12,265 bases of DNA from Planctomycetota bacterium (GCA_026692885.1 JAPLNJ010000938.1:1-12265); one strand, 5' to 3'; positions 1 through 7,248 are shown, numbered from the stretch's first letter. The notes: a model not told the origin generated them from the letters alone. Made by a program: numbers and translations.

Positions 1-149
1 GAGCACTCCCACCGACTCACGTCGGGAGCTTCTCGAACAGAAGCAGCTAGCAGTGACTGCATTTCACACCGTTACGATCAAGGCCCGCGACCGACGTTCA
101 CCGACGCGATCTTCGGTGGGGGCGTACTCGAAACCGTAAAACCCCATTC

Positions 150-178
150 TTGACACCGACATGCTGCGTCCCATTTTT
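150..178 (+). promoter_or_regulatory. Candidate sigma-70-type promoter upstream of the symporter
   Basis: A perfect TTGACA hexamer lies at 150-155. About 17 bases downstream, at the start of an eight-T run (174-181), is an ATTTTT that matches a -10 box only poorly. Transcription would start roughly 90 bases before the symporter ATG. An alternative is TATCTT near 227 with a weak -35 (TAGACG). Planctomycete promoters are poorly defined, so this rests on the -35 match alone. The rest of 1-273 shows no gene I can support. Confidence 0.25.
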
Positions 179-273
179 TTTGTCAGCTCCGGGCTAGGCG
201 TGTAGACGAAGCGCGTTCGGAGATTGTATCTTAGCGGGAACTTGCATCTGGTATAGGAACCGAGGAGTAACTC

Positions 274-2022
274 ATGCCGACTCTCCATCTGGCTGCCGTG
301 GACTATCTAATCCTGGCTGTCTATTTCGTGTTCGTGTTGGGGATCGGCTGGGCGCTGAAGCGGCACATGAAGACCAGCACCGACTTCTTCCTGTCGGGCC
401 GCGCCATTCCGGCTTGGATTTGCGGTCTGGCGTTCATCTCGGCCAACCTGGGCGCTCAGGAAGTTATCGGCATGGCGGCGTCTGGAGCCAAGTACGGCAT
501 CATGACCAGCCATTTTTACTGGGTCGGCGCGATTCCTGCCATGGTGTTCGTGGGCATCTTCATGATGCCCTTCTACTACGGCTCTAAGGCACGCTCGGTG
601 CCAGAGTACCTGAAGCTGCGGTTCGACGAGAAGACACGGGCCTTCAATGCCGTCTCCTTCGCCGTGATGACGGTCTTCTCGTCCGGCATTTCGATGCATG
701 CCCTGGCCCTGCTGCTGTCGCACATTTTGGGCTTCAACTACCACCTGTGTATTGCCGCTTCGGCGCTGATCGTGCTCGGCTACATCTTCCTCGGCGGGCT
801 GACCTCCGCGATCTATAACGAGGTGCTGCAGTTCTTCATGATCGTGTTTGGTTTTCTGCCGCTGGTGTGGTTGGGCTTGGAGAGCGTGGGCGGCTGGGAT
901 GCGCTGGTGACGAAACTCAACGCGGTAGCGACCAGTCCGGCTAATCCGGCGGGCAAGGTGTTTGCGGAGGGCGCCTGGACGCAATCCTGGTCGCACATGG
1001 GATCGGGGGCGGATAATCCGATGGGCGTGGAGTGGTTCGGCATGGTGATGGGCTTAGGATTCGTGTTGTCGTTCGGATACTGGTGTACCGACTTCCTGGT
1101 CGTCCAGCGGGCGATGGCTGCGGATTCGATGTCCGCCGCACGCCGCACCCCGTTGATTGCCGCCGTGCCCAAGATGCTGTTTCCGGCGCTGGTGATTCTG
1201 CCGGGCATGATCGCCATCGCGCTGTATGACGGCGGCGACCGGTTTCTGCCTTTCGTCGACAACGATCCGACCAAGGGCCTGGACTACAACATGACTGTTC
1301 CCGCCATGCTGGCCAAGTTCTGTCCGTCCGGCCTCCTCGGCGTCGGGATTACGGCCCTGATGGCGTCGTTCATGTCGGGCATGGCCGGCAACGTGACGGC
1401 GTTCAATACGGTCTGGACCTATGACCTGTACCAGAGCTATATCCGGCCGGGGCAATCCGATCAGCACTATCTGCGCATGGGCCACATCATTACGGTCGTC
1501 GGCATCCTAATCAGTGTCGCCTGCGCCTATGTCGCCAGTGCTTTCAATAACATCATGGACATGCTGCAGCTGGTGTTCGGCTTCGTCAACGCGCCGCTGT
1601 TCGCCACCTTCCTGTTGGGCATGTTCTGGCGGCGGGCTACCGGCCACGGCGCGTTTTTCGGCTTGTTGGCTGGCACCTTGGCTGCGGCCTTGCACCATGG
1701 TCTGACCCTGCCCGCCGACGCCGTCGCTGCCGGCGTCAAGGGTGGCTGGCTGGTCGGCGCCGACCACGTGCTGCACCGGTATCCCGTGGACATGGCCCAA
1801 AACTTCTGGGCCGCGATCTACGCCTGGACCGCTTGCTTTCTGACGACCATCGTCGTCTCGTTAGTCACAGCGCGGAACAAGACAGATAACGAGCTGCGGG
1901 GACTCGTGTATTCCTTGACGCCGCGCGTGAAAGAGCACGGGGTGCCGTGGTACAAACAACCGGCGCTACTGGGCTGCCTCGTGCTGGCGGCGACCGCCAT
2001 CCTGAACGTAATCTTCTGGTAG
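274..2022 (+). CDS. Sodium:solute symporter (SSS family, SGLT-like)
   Basis: This is a 582-residue inner-membrane protein with about 14 hydrophobic segments, matching the SSS/SGLT fold that couples Na+ entry to uptake of a sugar or other small organic solute. Family landmarks are the FFLSGR segment after helix 1 (38-43), the NLGAQEVIG stretch of the broken helix (58-66), LGGLTSAIYNEVLQ (173-186), GYWCTDFLVVQRAMAA (268-283) and the Na+-site helix with MASFMSGMAGN (363-373) followed by YDLY. FWRRATGHGAFFG (451-463) is typical of the late helices. S368 aligns with one of the two Na2-site serines of vSGLT; the next position is Gly rather than Ser. The vSGLT sugar ligands Q69, E88 and N260 align by eye with E63, Y82 and D273, so galactose specificity cannot be assumed. 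The ATG is fixed by GAGGAG at 262-267, six bases upstream. The downstream small membrane protein and sugar kinase suggest a sugar substrate. Confidence 0.9.
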   Translation: MPTLHLAAVDYLILAVYFVFVLGIGWALKRHMKTSTDFFLSGRAIPAWICGLAFISANLGAQEVIGMAASGAKYGIMTSHFYWVGAIPAMVFVGIFMMPFYYGSKARSVPEYLKLRFDEKTRAFNAVSFAVMTVFSSGISMHALALLLSHILGFNYHLCIAASALIVLGYIFLGGLTSAIYNEVLQFFMIVFGFLPLVWLGLESVGGWDALVTKLNAVATSPANPAGKVFAEGAWTQSWSHMGSGADNPMGVEWFGMVMGLGFVLSFGYWCTDFLVVQRAMAADSMSAARRTPLIAAVPKMLFPALVILPGMIAIALYDGGDRFLPFVDNDPTKGLDYNMTVPAMLAKFCPSGLLGVGITALMASFMSGMAGNVTAFNTVWTYDLYQSYIRPGQSDQHYLRMGHIITVVGILISVACAYVASAFNNIMDMLQLVFGFVNAPLFATFLLGMFWRRATGHGAFFGLLAGTLAAALHHGLTLPADAVAAGVKGGWLVGADHVLHRYPVDMAQNFWAAIYAWTACFLTTIVVSLVTARNKTDNELRGLVYSLTPRVKEHGVPWYKQPALLGCLVLAATAILNVIFW

Positions 2023-2040
2023 AACGTAATCTTCTGGTAG
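2005..2040 (+). repeat. Perfect 18-bp tandem duplication across the symporter stop codon
   Basis: The 18-mer aacgtaatcttctggtag occurs twice with no gap, at 2005-2022 and 2023-2040. The first copy encodes the last five residues (NVIFW) and the stop codon; the second repeats them in the same frame immediately after the stop. The protein is therefore unchanged and ends at the first TAG. The exact identity suggests a recent slippage event, or an assembly artefact. Confidence 0.95.
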
Positions 2041-2092
2041 CTTGAGCACCGGTGCGCGGGGGCGAGCCTCCCGCTGCACGCACCCACTCAAG
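2041..2092 (+). other. Predicted intergenic stem-loop between symporter and small membrane protein
   Basis: Three nested pairings can be read: cttgag (2041-2046) with ctcaag (2087-2092), ggtgcg (2051-2056) with cgcacc (2079-2084), and cggg (2057-2060) with cccg (2070-2073). They form one long imperfect hairpin ending ten bases before the AAGGAG ribosome site of the next gene. No T-tract follows, so it is not a standard intrinsic terminator. A role in mRNA stability or in setting relative expression within the operon is possible but is inference. Confidence 0.4.
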
Positions 2093-2113
2093 GGTTAAGG
2101 CAAGGAGCGATCG

Positions 2114-2341
2114 ATGCAACTCGACATCCGCATCCCCATGGGCTTGATGTTTACCATCATCGGTGTCATTCTCGCCGGATATGGCCTGTTGACCTGGTCG
2201 GACGCCGAGCTGTATAAGCTCTCGCTGGGCTACAACGTGAACTTCTGGTGGGGACTAGTCTTGTCAGCCTTTGGCGGTGTCATGCTGTACTTTGCACGCC
2301 GGGCCGCCCGGCCGGAGAAGAAGGATTCAACCGCACCGTGA
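2114..2341 (+). CDS. Small two-helix membrane protein linked to the symporter
   Basis: This 75-residue protein has two hydrophobic segments, about residues 9-28 and 43-61, joined by a short loop (SDAELYKLSLGYNVN). It ends in a basic, charged tail (ARRAARPEKKD), which by the positive-inside rule puts both ends in the cytoplasm. The ATG at 2114 is well supported by AAGGAG at 2102-2107, six bases upstream. I recognise no named family, but similar short proteins sit behind SSS symporters in related genomes, so an accessory or regulatory role for the transporter is a reasonable inference. Its stop codon overlaps the GTG of the kinase (GTGA, 2338-2341), indicating translational coupling. A longer reading frame from 2248 that overlaps this gene is the upstream extension of the kinase frame, not a separate product. 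Confidence 0.75.
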   Translation: MQLDIRIPMGLMFTIIGVILAGYGLLTWSDAELYKLSLGYNVNFWWGLVLSAFGGVMLYFARRAARPEKKDSTAP

Positions 2342-3582
2342 CACGCCCCGACCAAGACGACCTCCAAGTACGTGATGAACTGGTTCAACTCGCTGCCCAG
2401 CAACGCCTGCAGATTGCGGGTGGCTGCATCCGCCGCACCTCTTCGCGGTTCTGCTTGGGCGTCGAGCACGGCGACTACAACGGCACCGAGTTGTTCGGCG
2501 TGGGTATCGATCGGTTCATCTGGATGGCCTTCCGGCCGAACGGGACGCGTCGCGTCCGGCTGTTCAGCCGCAACTTTGCCGACGCGGGTGTGGTGGCCTT
2601 CCAGCTGGGCGAAGTGCCGCCGCCGCGCACGGAGAAGTACTACGACCACTGGGCACGCTTTCCCTTGGGCGTCGACTACATCCTGCACCAAGCCGGTTAC
2701 CGGCTGACACAAGGGTTCGACGCGGTCCTGCTGGGCAACATCCCTGGCGGCGGCATGTCCCGCTCGGCGTCGCTCACGCTCAACCTGATCCTCGCCTTCT
2801 TCGACGTCAACGGAATTGTGGAGACCGACGGGTTGAAGATCGTGGACTTGGCGCAGGCGGTCGAGAACCAATACATCGGCTCGCCCTGCGGCAAGCTGGA
2901 TCAGATCATGATCTACTTTGCCAAGGCAGGCCGGGGCGCGTACTACAATCCCCAGGCCCGCACGATTGCGCATCTTCCGCTCGGTGCCTGCGCGGCGGAT
3001 TTCCGCATCATCAGCCTGGATACCGGCACGCTACGGCCGGGGCTGGAGAAGTCCACGTACAAGACCCGCCGCACGGAGTGTGAGCAGCTGGCCGCGTTGG
3101 CCGCACCGGAGTTCGGCATCTCCTGTTTGGCCGACGTGCGGACTCCGGAGTTGTACCAACGGATGCTGGATCGGTTTGGCGAGTCGCAACCGGATCTATG
3201 CGACCGCCTGAAGTACATCTATAGCGCTCAGCAGCGGTTCTACCGCATGCTCGACGCCTGGAAGGCGGGCGACATCGTGACGGTCGGCGCGCTGTTCCGC
3301 GAGGACGGCCTCGGCCTGCGCGACGACTACAAGATTTCCGGCCCTGAGTTGGAAACCATGTGCGACATCGTGCGGGCCGTGCCGGGCGTGTACGGCGAGC
3401 GGATGCTCGGCGGTGGTGACAAGGGTGCCTCCGGGGCGCTGGTGGCCGCCGATAGCGTCGCCTCGGTGCGAGCCGCCGTGACGCAGGGTTACCCGCGCAG
3501 CCGCCCGTCCCACGCCGACGGCCACGCCGTGCACGTCTGCAAAGTGGTGGACGGGGTCGCGTCGTTTGACGGCATCCTTTGA
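2338..3582 (+). CDS. galK: Galactokinase-family sugar kinase (GHMP superfamily), divergent
   Basis: This 414-residue cytoplasmic kinase would phosphorylate galactose, or a related sugar, at C1 using ATP, the first step of the Leloir pathway. The sugar-binding signature appears as GVEHGDYNG (41-49, compare GEHTDYNGG). The ATP-binding loop is IPGGGMSRSAS (135-145), where GalK normally has GLSSSAA. The probable catalytic base is D188 in PCGKLDQ. STYKTRRTECE (239-249) and LRDDYKIS (327-334) match GalK segments closely. The third motif is MLGGGDKGASGALV (356-369) instead of GGGFGGC, so two normally conserved positions differ. I chose the GTG at 2338 because it overlaps the preceding stop and is preceded by GGAGAAGAAGGA (2314-2325); the in-frame ATG at 2248 lies inside the upstream gene. 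The symporter context supports sugar catabolism. It could instead be a kinase for another sugar. Confidence 0.8.
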   Translation: MTRPDQDDLQVRDELVQLAAQQRLQIAGGCIRRTSSRFCLGVEHGDYNGTELFGVGIDRFIWMAFRPNGTRRVRLFSRNFADAGVVAFQLGEVPPPRTEKYYDHWARFPLGVDYILHQAGYRLTQGFDAVLLGNIPGGGMSRSASLTLNLILAFFDVNGIVETDGLKIVDLAQAVENQYIGSPCGKLDQIMIYFAKAGRGAYYNPQARTIAHLPLGACAADFRIISLDTGTLRPGLEKSTYKTRRTECEQLAALAAPEFGISCLADVRTPELYQRMLDRFGESQPDLCDRLKYIYSAQQRFYRMLDAWKAGDIVTVGALFREDGLGLRDDYKISGPELETMCDIVRAVPGVYGERMLGGGDKGASGALVAADSVASVRAAVTQGYPRSRPSHADGHAVHVCKVVDGVASFDGIL

Positions 3583-3745
3583 GGATCGCTCAAGGCTTAA
3601 ACACACGCCGCAAGCTCTCGTTACATGAAGTTTGCCACGTCCTAGGATGCAACTCACTAGCCAGAATACGGCCCGCAGCCAGGGAGCGAACCATCGGCGT
3701 TGGCCCCGCTTAGCGGCTGGAAAAGAACAAGTCCGTTGTTTGACC

Positions 3746-3803
3746 GTAGGACGGATTGGCACTTCGGCCCGATGTTTCGGACCGAAGTGCCAATCCGTCC
3801 TAC
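3746..3803. repeat. 22-bp perfect palindrome, REP/MITE-like, between convergent genes
   Basis: The left arm (3746-3767) begins gtaggacggattggcac and the right arm (3782-3803) is its exact reverse complement across all 22 bases. They enclose a 14-base spacer (cccgatgtttcgga). Pairing stops at both edges. The element sits between the converging kinase and AOR genes. It resembles the short dispersed palindromes (REP-like, often mobilised by REP-associated tyrosine transposases) seen in planctomycete genomes. As RNA it would form a very stable hairpin on either strand and could stop or protect transcripts from both sides, although no clear U-tract follows. Mobility is inference because only one copy is visible here. 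Confidence 0.8.
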
Positions 3804-3836
3804 CGCCGATTCGCCAAGTTGTTTCTTTACAGCCGC

Positions 3837-5711
3837 TTAGAACTCCCGCAAAGACTCATGTGTCCCCTTATGGATTTCGTACCAGAACTCAAGCGCCGCC
3901 TCGTGCTTGTCGCGCTGGAACTTGTCGAGCCACGTGAGGAGTTCTGGGCGGCCGTCACCATCGACTTCCCGCTTGCGTTGTAGGAACGTATGCAGGAAAT
4001 CAACGTTACGCTCAGATTCCCAGAAGATGGACGAATTCCGACTGTTGATGCGGCTGGCCGTAACCGCGGTTCGAGCCAAATACTGTTCCTTCACACCGAA
4101 CAGCGTGCCGACGATTTCGGGCAACATCTCCTCGGCCCACAGCCGATGGAACCGGCACATGCCCAGGTTGTCCATGACCAACTCGCCGCGGAATCGCTCG
4201 GCATTCAGATGCCCCAGACTGCGTGGTGGTACGAAATCGTTGCCGTAATACATGTAGTACTTGCCCATGATCGGCATCGGCGAGATGGCGCCGGGCGTCC
4301 AATACTGGTTGGGAACCATCCAGCCCTTGCGCCCAAAGCCCACGAAGACGAAAGCGTCCAGCACTTGTTTTCCCTTCTCACGCGCCCAGCGCCGGGCGAC
4401 CTTGCGGGCTCCCTCGGTCAGGTCCAGGCGGCCGCGTTTCTGGATGATCGCGTCCAAGAGTGCCATGCCCAACTCGGCATTGTGCATCGAGTCGGACTCG
4501 ACACGAAAGCCCGACGGCGAAAATGCTGGCCGGCCTTGCACGCCCAGTTCCTCGGGCTCGGCGAGGCCCTGATCCAGACATTCCAGTAGCCACGAGAGCA
4601 CGCCGCCCACGGAGATCCCGTCGAAGCCGTAACTATCGGCGTGGTGATTCAGACGCTCGGCAGCCCGCTGATCAAAAATGCCGCAGAGCGGACCCATGGT
4701 CTGGTAGGGCTCGTAGTCCTTCTTGAACTCGTCGCGAGTCTTCTTGCACACGGCTGGGCACGGTTCGCCGCAATTGTGGTTCTGCTTGGTGGCGATGGTC
4801 TCCTCGTTGAACTGACGCAGATAATGGTCGACGATGAACTTCTGGTGCAGATCCCGACGTTCGGATTCCGGCATGTAGATGGTACGGTAGTTGAACGCCA
4901 GGACGCGGCCGCCGATGGTAGCGTAATTCACGCCGAAGGTCCCGCCGGTCTCGAACTTCGGATCGTAGCGGTACTTGACCGTAGCCTCCATGTCCTTGGC
5001 AAGAAGCCGCTGGTTGTACTTCTCCTGAAACCATTGGTCGGCCACTTTCCGGTCGCGAAAGTCTTCGTCGACGAACGTGCCTCCGTAAATGACGGCCGCA
5101 ATCCCGTGCTGCTGGAGCATCTTGCTCCCGAAGCCGCCGCGGCCAGCCCAGGTATCGATCGCGCTCAGTTGCCCCTTCGTAATGGGCACGGAAGCCACGG
5201 CCCCAAAATCCGTGGCCTCAGCCGCCGGACCCACGGCCAGGATCCGGGGGTCGGTCTGGTAGTCGCTGCCGAATCGATCGAAGACGTGATCCAGTAGGGA
5301 ATACACACCGCCGCGCCCGTCGCGCCAGACCTGCCGGATGTCAACCGTTTCAAGGCGGACCTCGATCTCCTCGCCGTGCGTTCGGTTAAGATAAAGAATC
5401 GAAGGTGTGGGAGCCCTGCCCACCAGGGATACCATGTTGATACCCAGGTTGTCGAACACCAACCCGGCCCCACCCATGCTGGACACGTAGAATCCGCCCC
5501 AACAGGTCGAGAAGCCAGACACAATCAGCCGGTTCGACCCGGGCAGAATCGAACCCGCCAGCAGGCCCACACCAAGGTTCAAGCTGTTGAACTTACCCGC
5601 CAAGTGCAGCCCCAAGTCCACGAGCCCAAAGAAGTCACCCAAGGGGTAACGGGCGACCCGGTAGAAGCCGGTACTGGCGTCGACGAACAGGACCTTTTGA
5701 TGAATTGTCAT
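3837..5711 (-). CDS. Aldehyde ferredoxin oxidoreductase-like tungstoenzyme
   Basis: This 624-residue protein is a homologue of AOR, which uses a tungsten-bispterin cofactor and one [4Fe-4S] cluster to oxidise aldehydes to acids with ferredoxin, or the reverse. The N-terminal AOR domain covers about residues 5-210, with SMGGAGLVFDNLGIN (78-92) and GRGGFGSKML (190-199), a glycine-rich cofactor region. The all-helical C-terminal domains follow, with YGFDGISVGG (361-370) matching the DxxG pterin motif. Cluster cysteines are C314, C318 and C322, plus C519 in MDNLGMC. The first spacing is CX3C rather than the usual CX2C. The FGRKGWMVPNQYWTPG stretch (459-474) replaces the usual KG-E-P-YDPR segment, so this is a divergent subfamily of unknown substrate. 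Length fits the family. The start is supported by AAGGTG five bases upstream. There is no signal peptide, and no adjacent ferredoxin, MoaD-like or cofactor gene. Confidence 0.88.
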   Translation of the reverse strand: MTIHQKVLFVDASTGFYRVARYPLGDFFGLVDLGLHLAGKFNSLNLGVGLLAGSILPGSNRLIVSGFSTCWGGFYVSSMGGAGLVFDNLGINMVSLVGRAPTPSILYLNRTHGEEIEVRLETVDIRQVWRDGRGGVYSLLDHVFDRFGSDYQTDPRILAVGPAAEATDFGAVASVPITKGQLSAIDTWAGRGGFGSKMLQQHGIAAVIYGGTFVDEDFRDRKVADQWFQEKYNQRLLAKDMEATVKYRYDPKFETGGTFGVNYATIGGRVLAFNYRTIYMPESERRDLHQKFIVDHYLRQFNEETIATKQNHNCGEPCPAVCKKTRDEFKKDYEPYQTMGPLCGIFDQRAAERLNHHADSYGFDGISVGGVLSWLLECLDQGLAEPEELGVQGRPAFSPSGFRVESDSMHNAELGMALLDAIIQKRGRLDLTEGARKVARRWAREKGKQVLDAFVFVGFGRKGWMVPNQYWTPGAISPMPIMGKYYMYYGNDFVPPRSLGHLNAERFRGELVMDNLGMCRFHRLWAEEMLPEIVGTLFGVKEQYLARTAVTASRINSRNSSIFWESERNVDFLHTFLQRKREVDGDGRPELLTWLDKFQRDKHEAALEFWYEIHKGTHESLREF

Positions 5712-5793
5712 GGCTTCACCTTCTTGCTTCTGTCACGCCTGCGCAGCCTACCACGGCGACGACCACACATCAATCCCTTGATCTGCTCTGGAT

Positions 5794-6201
5794 ATGACCG
5801 GGATGCTGCAGGCTTTCCAGCAGTTTTGGCGTGAGAACAGCGAGATGTGGCAAGCTCGTTACGACTACTTCGAGGCCGCGCCCCACATCATCTTGCAGGC
5901 GTTCCTGCAGCGCGTGATCAACGGCGGTGGCCTGCTCGTGCGTGAGTACGCGCTCGGCCGCCAGCGGCTCGACCTGCTGGTCTGCTGGCAGGGGAACCGC
6001 TACGCGCTCGAACTGAAGATGAAGGAGCAGTACCGGCCCGGTGCCTCGCATTCGCAGATGTTCGGCTATCTCGACCGTCTCGGTTTGGCAGAAGGCTGGA
6101 TGGTGGTCTTCGACCGCGATCAGGCCGTTAGCTGGGACGCTAAGCTGACCTGGCGGAGCATGGTCTTCGAAGGCAAGACCCTGCATGTGGTGGGGCTGTA
6201 G
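5794..6201 (+). pseudogene. C-terminal fragment of AAA-ATPase-like / PD-(D/E)XK protein (PDDEXK_9 type)
   Basis: The 135 residues match the C-terminal domain of the bacterial AAA-ATPase-like proteins that carry a PD-(D/E)XK nuclease fold; intact members are, from memory, about 500 residues. Visible landmarks are FWRENSEMW (11-19), YFEAAPH (25-31), REYALGRQRLDLLV (50-63) with the core aspartate D60, ELK (73-75) as the (D/E)XK element, and YLDRLGLAEGWMVVFDRD (92-109). The whole ATPase half is missing. Reading upstream in frame gives only SALD before a TGA at 5779-5781, and no ribosome site precedes the ATG. This points to a decayed remnant, although the nuclease-like core itself is uninterrupted and could still fold. 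It diverges from the AOR gene, separated by 82 bases, and converges on ldhA. Such genes are multicopy and poorly characterised, and their fragments are common. Confidence 0.65.
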
Positions 6202-6246
6202 AAGCGGGGGGGGCAGGCGTCAGGGGGCACTCCAGCCTTTCAACGC

Positions 6247-7248
6247 TTATGTCAACACCGAGCCTTCCACGAACGGCCGGCCTGCGGCCAGTGCTGTGAG
6301 ATTGGCCACGGTGGTGCACGCGATGTCGGACAACGCCTCGCGCGTCAGGAACGCCTGGTGCGCGGTGATGAGCACGTTGGGGAACGTGAGCAGCCGCGCC
6401 AGTTCGTCGTCCTGCAATATCTGGCCAGAGAGGTCCTCGAAAAAAATGCCTTCCTCCTCCTCGTAAACATCCAACGCCACGCCGCCGAGCCGCCCGGACT
6501 TGAGCGCCTCAATCAGGGCCGTGCTGTCAATCAATGCGCCCCGGCTGACGTTGATGATGATCGCGCCGGGCTTCATCAGGTCGATGGTTTCGCGACGGAT
6601 GATGTACTTAGTCTCCGGCGTCAGGGGAACGTGGAGAGAGATGATATCACTGCGCCCCGCAAGCAAGAATGCGTCCACATACTCGACGCCTTGCTGGGCG
6701 GCCCAGTCCTGATTCGGGAACGGATCGTAGGCCAGGACCTGCATGCCGAATCCGCGCAGGATCTGGGCGACGATGCGCCCGATTTTGCCCGTGCCCACGA
6801 TGCCGGCGGTCTTGCCATGCAGGTCGAAGCCGACCAAACCGTTCAGCGAAAAGTTCAACTCTCGCACCCGGTTGAAGGCGCGATGAATCTTGCGATTCAG
6901 GCTCAGCAGCAGCGCGACGGCGTGCTCGGCCACCGCGTACGGCGAGTAGACCGGGACGCGTGTGACGGCGAGCTTCAGATTCTTGGCGGCAGCGAGATCC
7001 AGGTTGTTGAACCCGGTGCAGCGCAGGGCTACGAGCTTCACGCCCTGGGCCGCCAACGCCTCCAGGCAGGGCTGGTCCAGCTGGTCATTGACGAAGACGC
7101 AGACGGCCTGGGCGCCCTGGGCGGTGGCTGCAGTATCCTTGGTGAGGCGGAACTCCAGGAAACGCCACTCGATGCCGCTGTGCGCCGAACTACGTTCCAG
7201 TTGCTCGCGGTCGTAAGGCTTGGTGTCGAAGACGGCGGTGGTGATCAT
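6247..7248 (-). CDS. ldhA: D-lactate dehydrogenase (LdhA-type 2-hydroxyacid dehydrogenase)
   Basis: This 333-residue cytoplasmic enzyme would interconvert pyruvate and D-lactate with NADH. It aligns along its whole length with E. coli LdhA: VFDTKPYD at the start, ALRCTGFNNLDLAAAK (74-89), VAEHAVALLLSLNRKIHRA (106-124), the Rossmann motif GIVGTGKIG (149-157) with acidic D175 fitting NAD, NVSRGALID (233-241), ALDVYEEEEG (258-267) and ITAHQAFLT (294-302). The catalytic triad R236, E265 and H297 is present with family spacing. The LFFED-like segment (IFFEDLSGQILQDDE) separates it from glycerate or phosphoglycerate dehydrogenases. Its ATG overlaps the TGA of the upstream exoprotein gene (ATGA, 7248-7245), and the best ribosome site, AAGGAG, lies inside that gene. 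It may be translationally coupled or have its own promoter within the exoprotein gene. Confidence 0.92.
   Translation of the reverse strand: MITTAVFDTKPYDREQLERSSAHSGIEWRFLEFRLTKDTAATAQGAQAVCVFVNDQLDQPCLEALAAQGVKLVALRCTGFNNLDLAAAKNLKLAVTRVPVYSPYAVAEHAVALLLSLNRKIHRAFNRVRELNFSLNGLVGFDLHGKTAGIVGTGKIGRIVAQILRGFGMQVLAYDPFPNQDWAAQQGVEYVDAFLLAGRSDIISLHVPLTPETKYIIRRETIDLMKPGAIIINVSRGALIDSTALIEALKSGRLGGVALDVYEEEEGIFFEDLSGQILQDDELARLLTFPNVLITAHQAFLTREALSDIACTTVANLTALAAGRPFVEGSVLT

Noticed and set aside
28..44. Six-bp hairpin gcttct-cgaac-agaagc as a terminator of an upstream gene
   Set aside because: The stem is short and no T-run follows directly; no upstream coding end is visible.
64..288. 74-codon minus-strand frame in the leader of the symporter
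   Set aside because: No ribosome site or recognisable motif, and it overlaps the symporter start and its ribosome site. A small gene cannot be fully excluded.
307..996. 229-codon open frame antisense to the symporter
   Set aside because: The His/Arg/Gln-rich product has no domain, and it lies wholly inside a well-recognised gene.
3577..3595. Small hairpin over the kinase stop codon (ttgag/ctcaa)
   Set aside because: Five base pairs plus a wobble pair, without a T-tract; too weak to call a terminator.
3196..3762. 188-codon minus-strand frame over the kinase 3' end and intergenic gap
   Set aside because: Mostly antisense to the kinase, with no motif or ribosome site; the intergenic part overlaps the palindrome.
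3756..3983. 75-codon plus-strand frame starting inside the palindrome
   Set aside because: It is antisense to the AOR C-terminus for most of its length and has no ribosome site.
3990..5297. Plus-strand frames of 199 and 218 codons opposite the AOR gene
   Set aside because: Both are antisense shadows of conserved AOR codons; no family resemblance.
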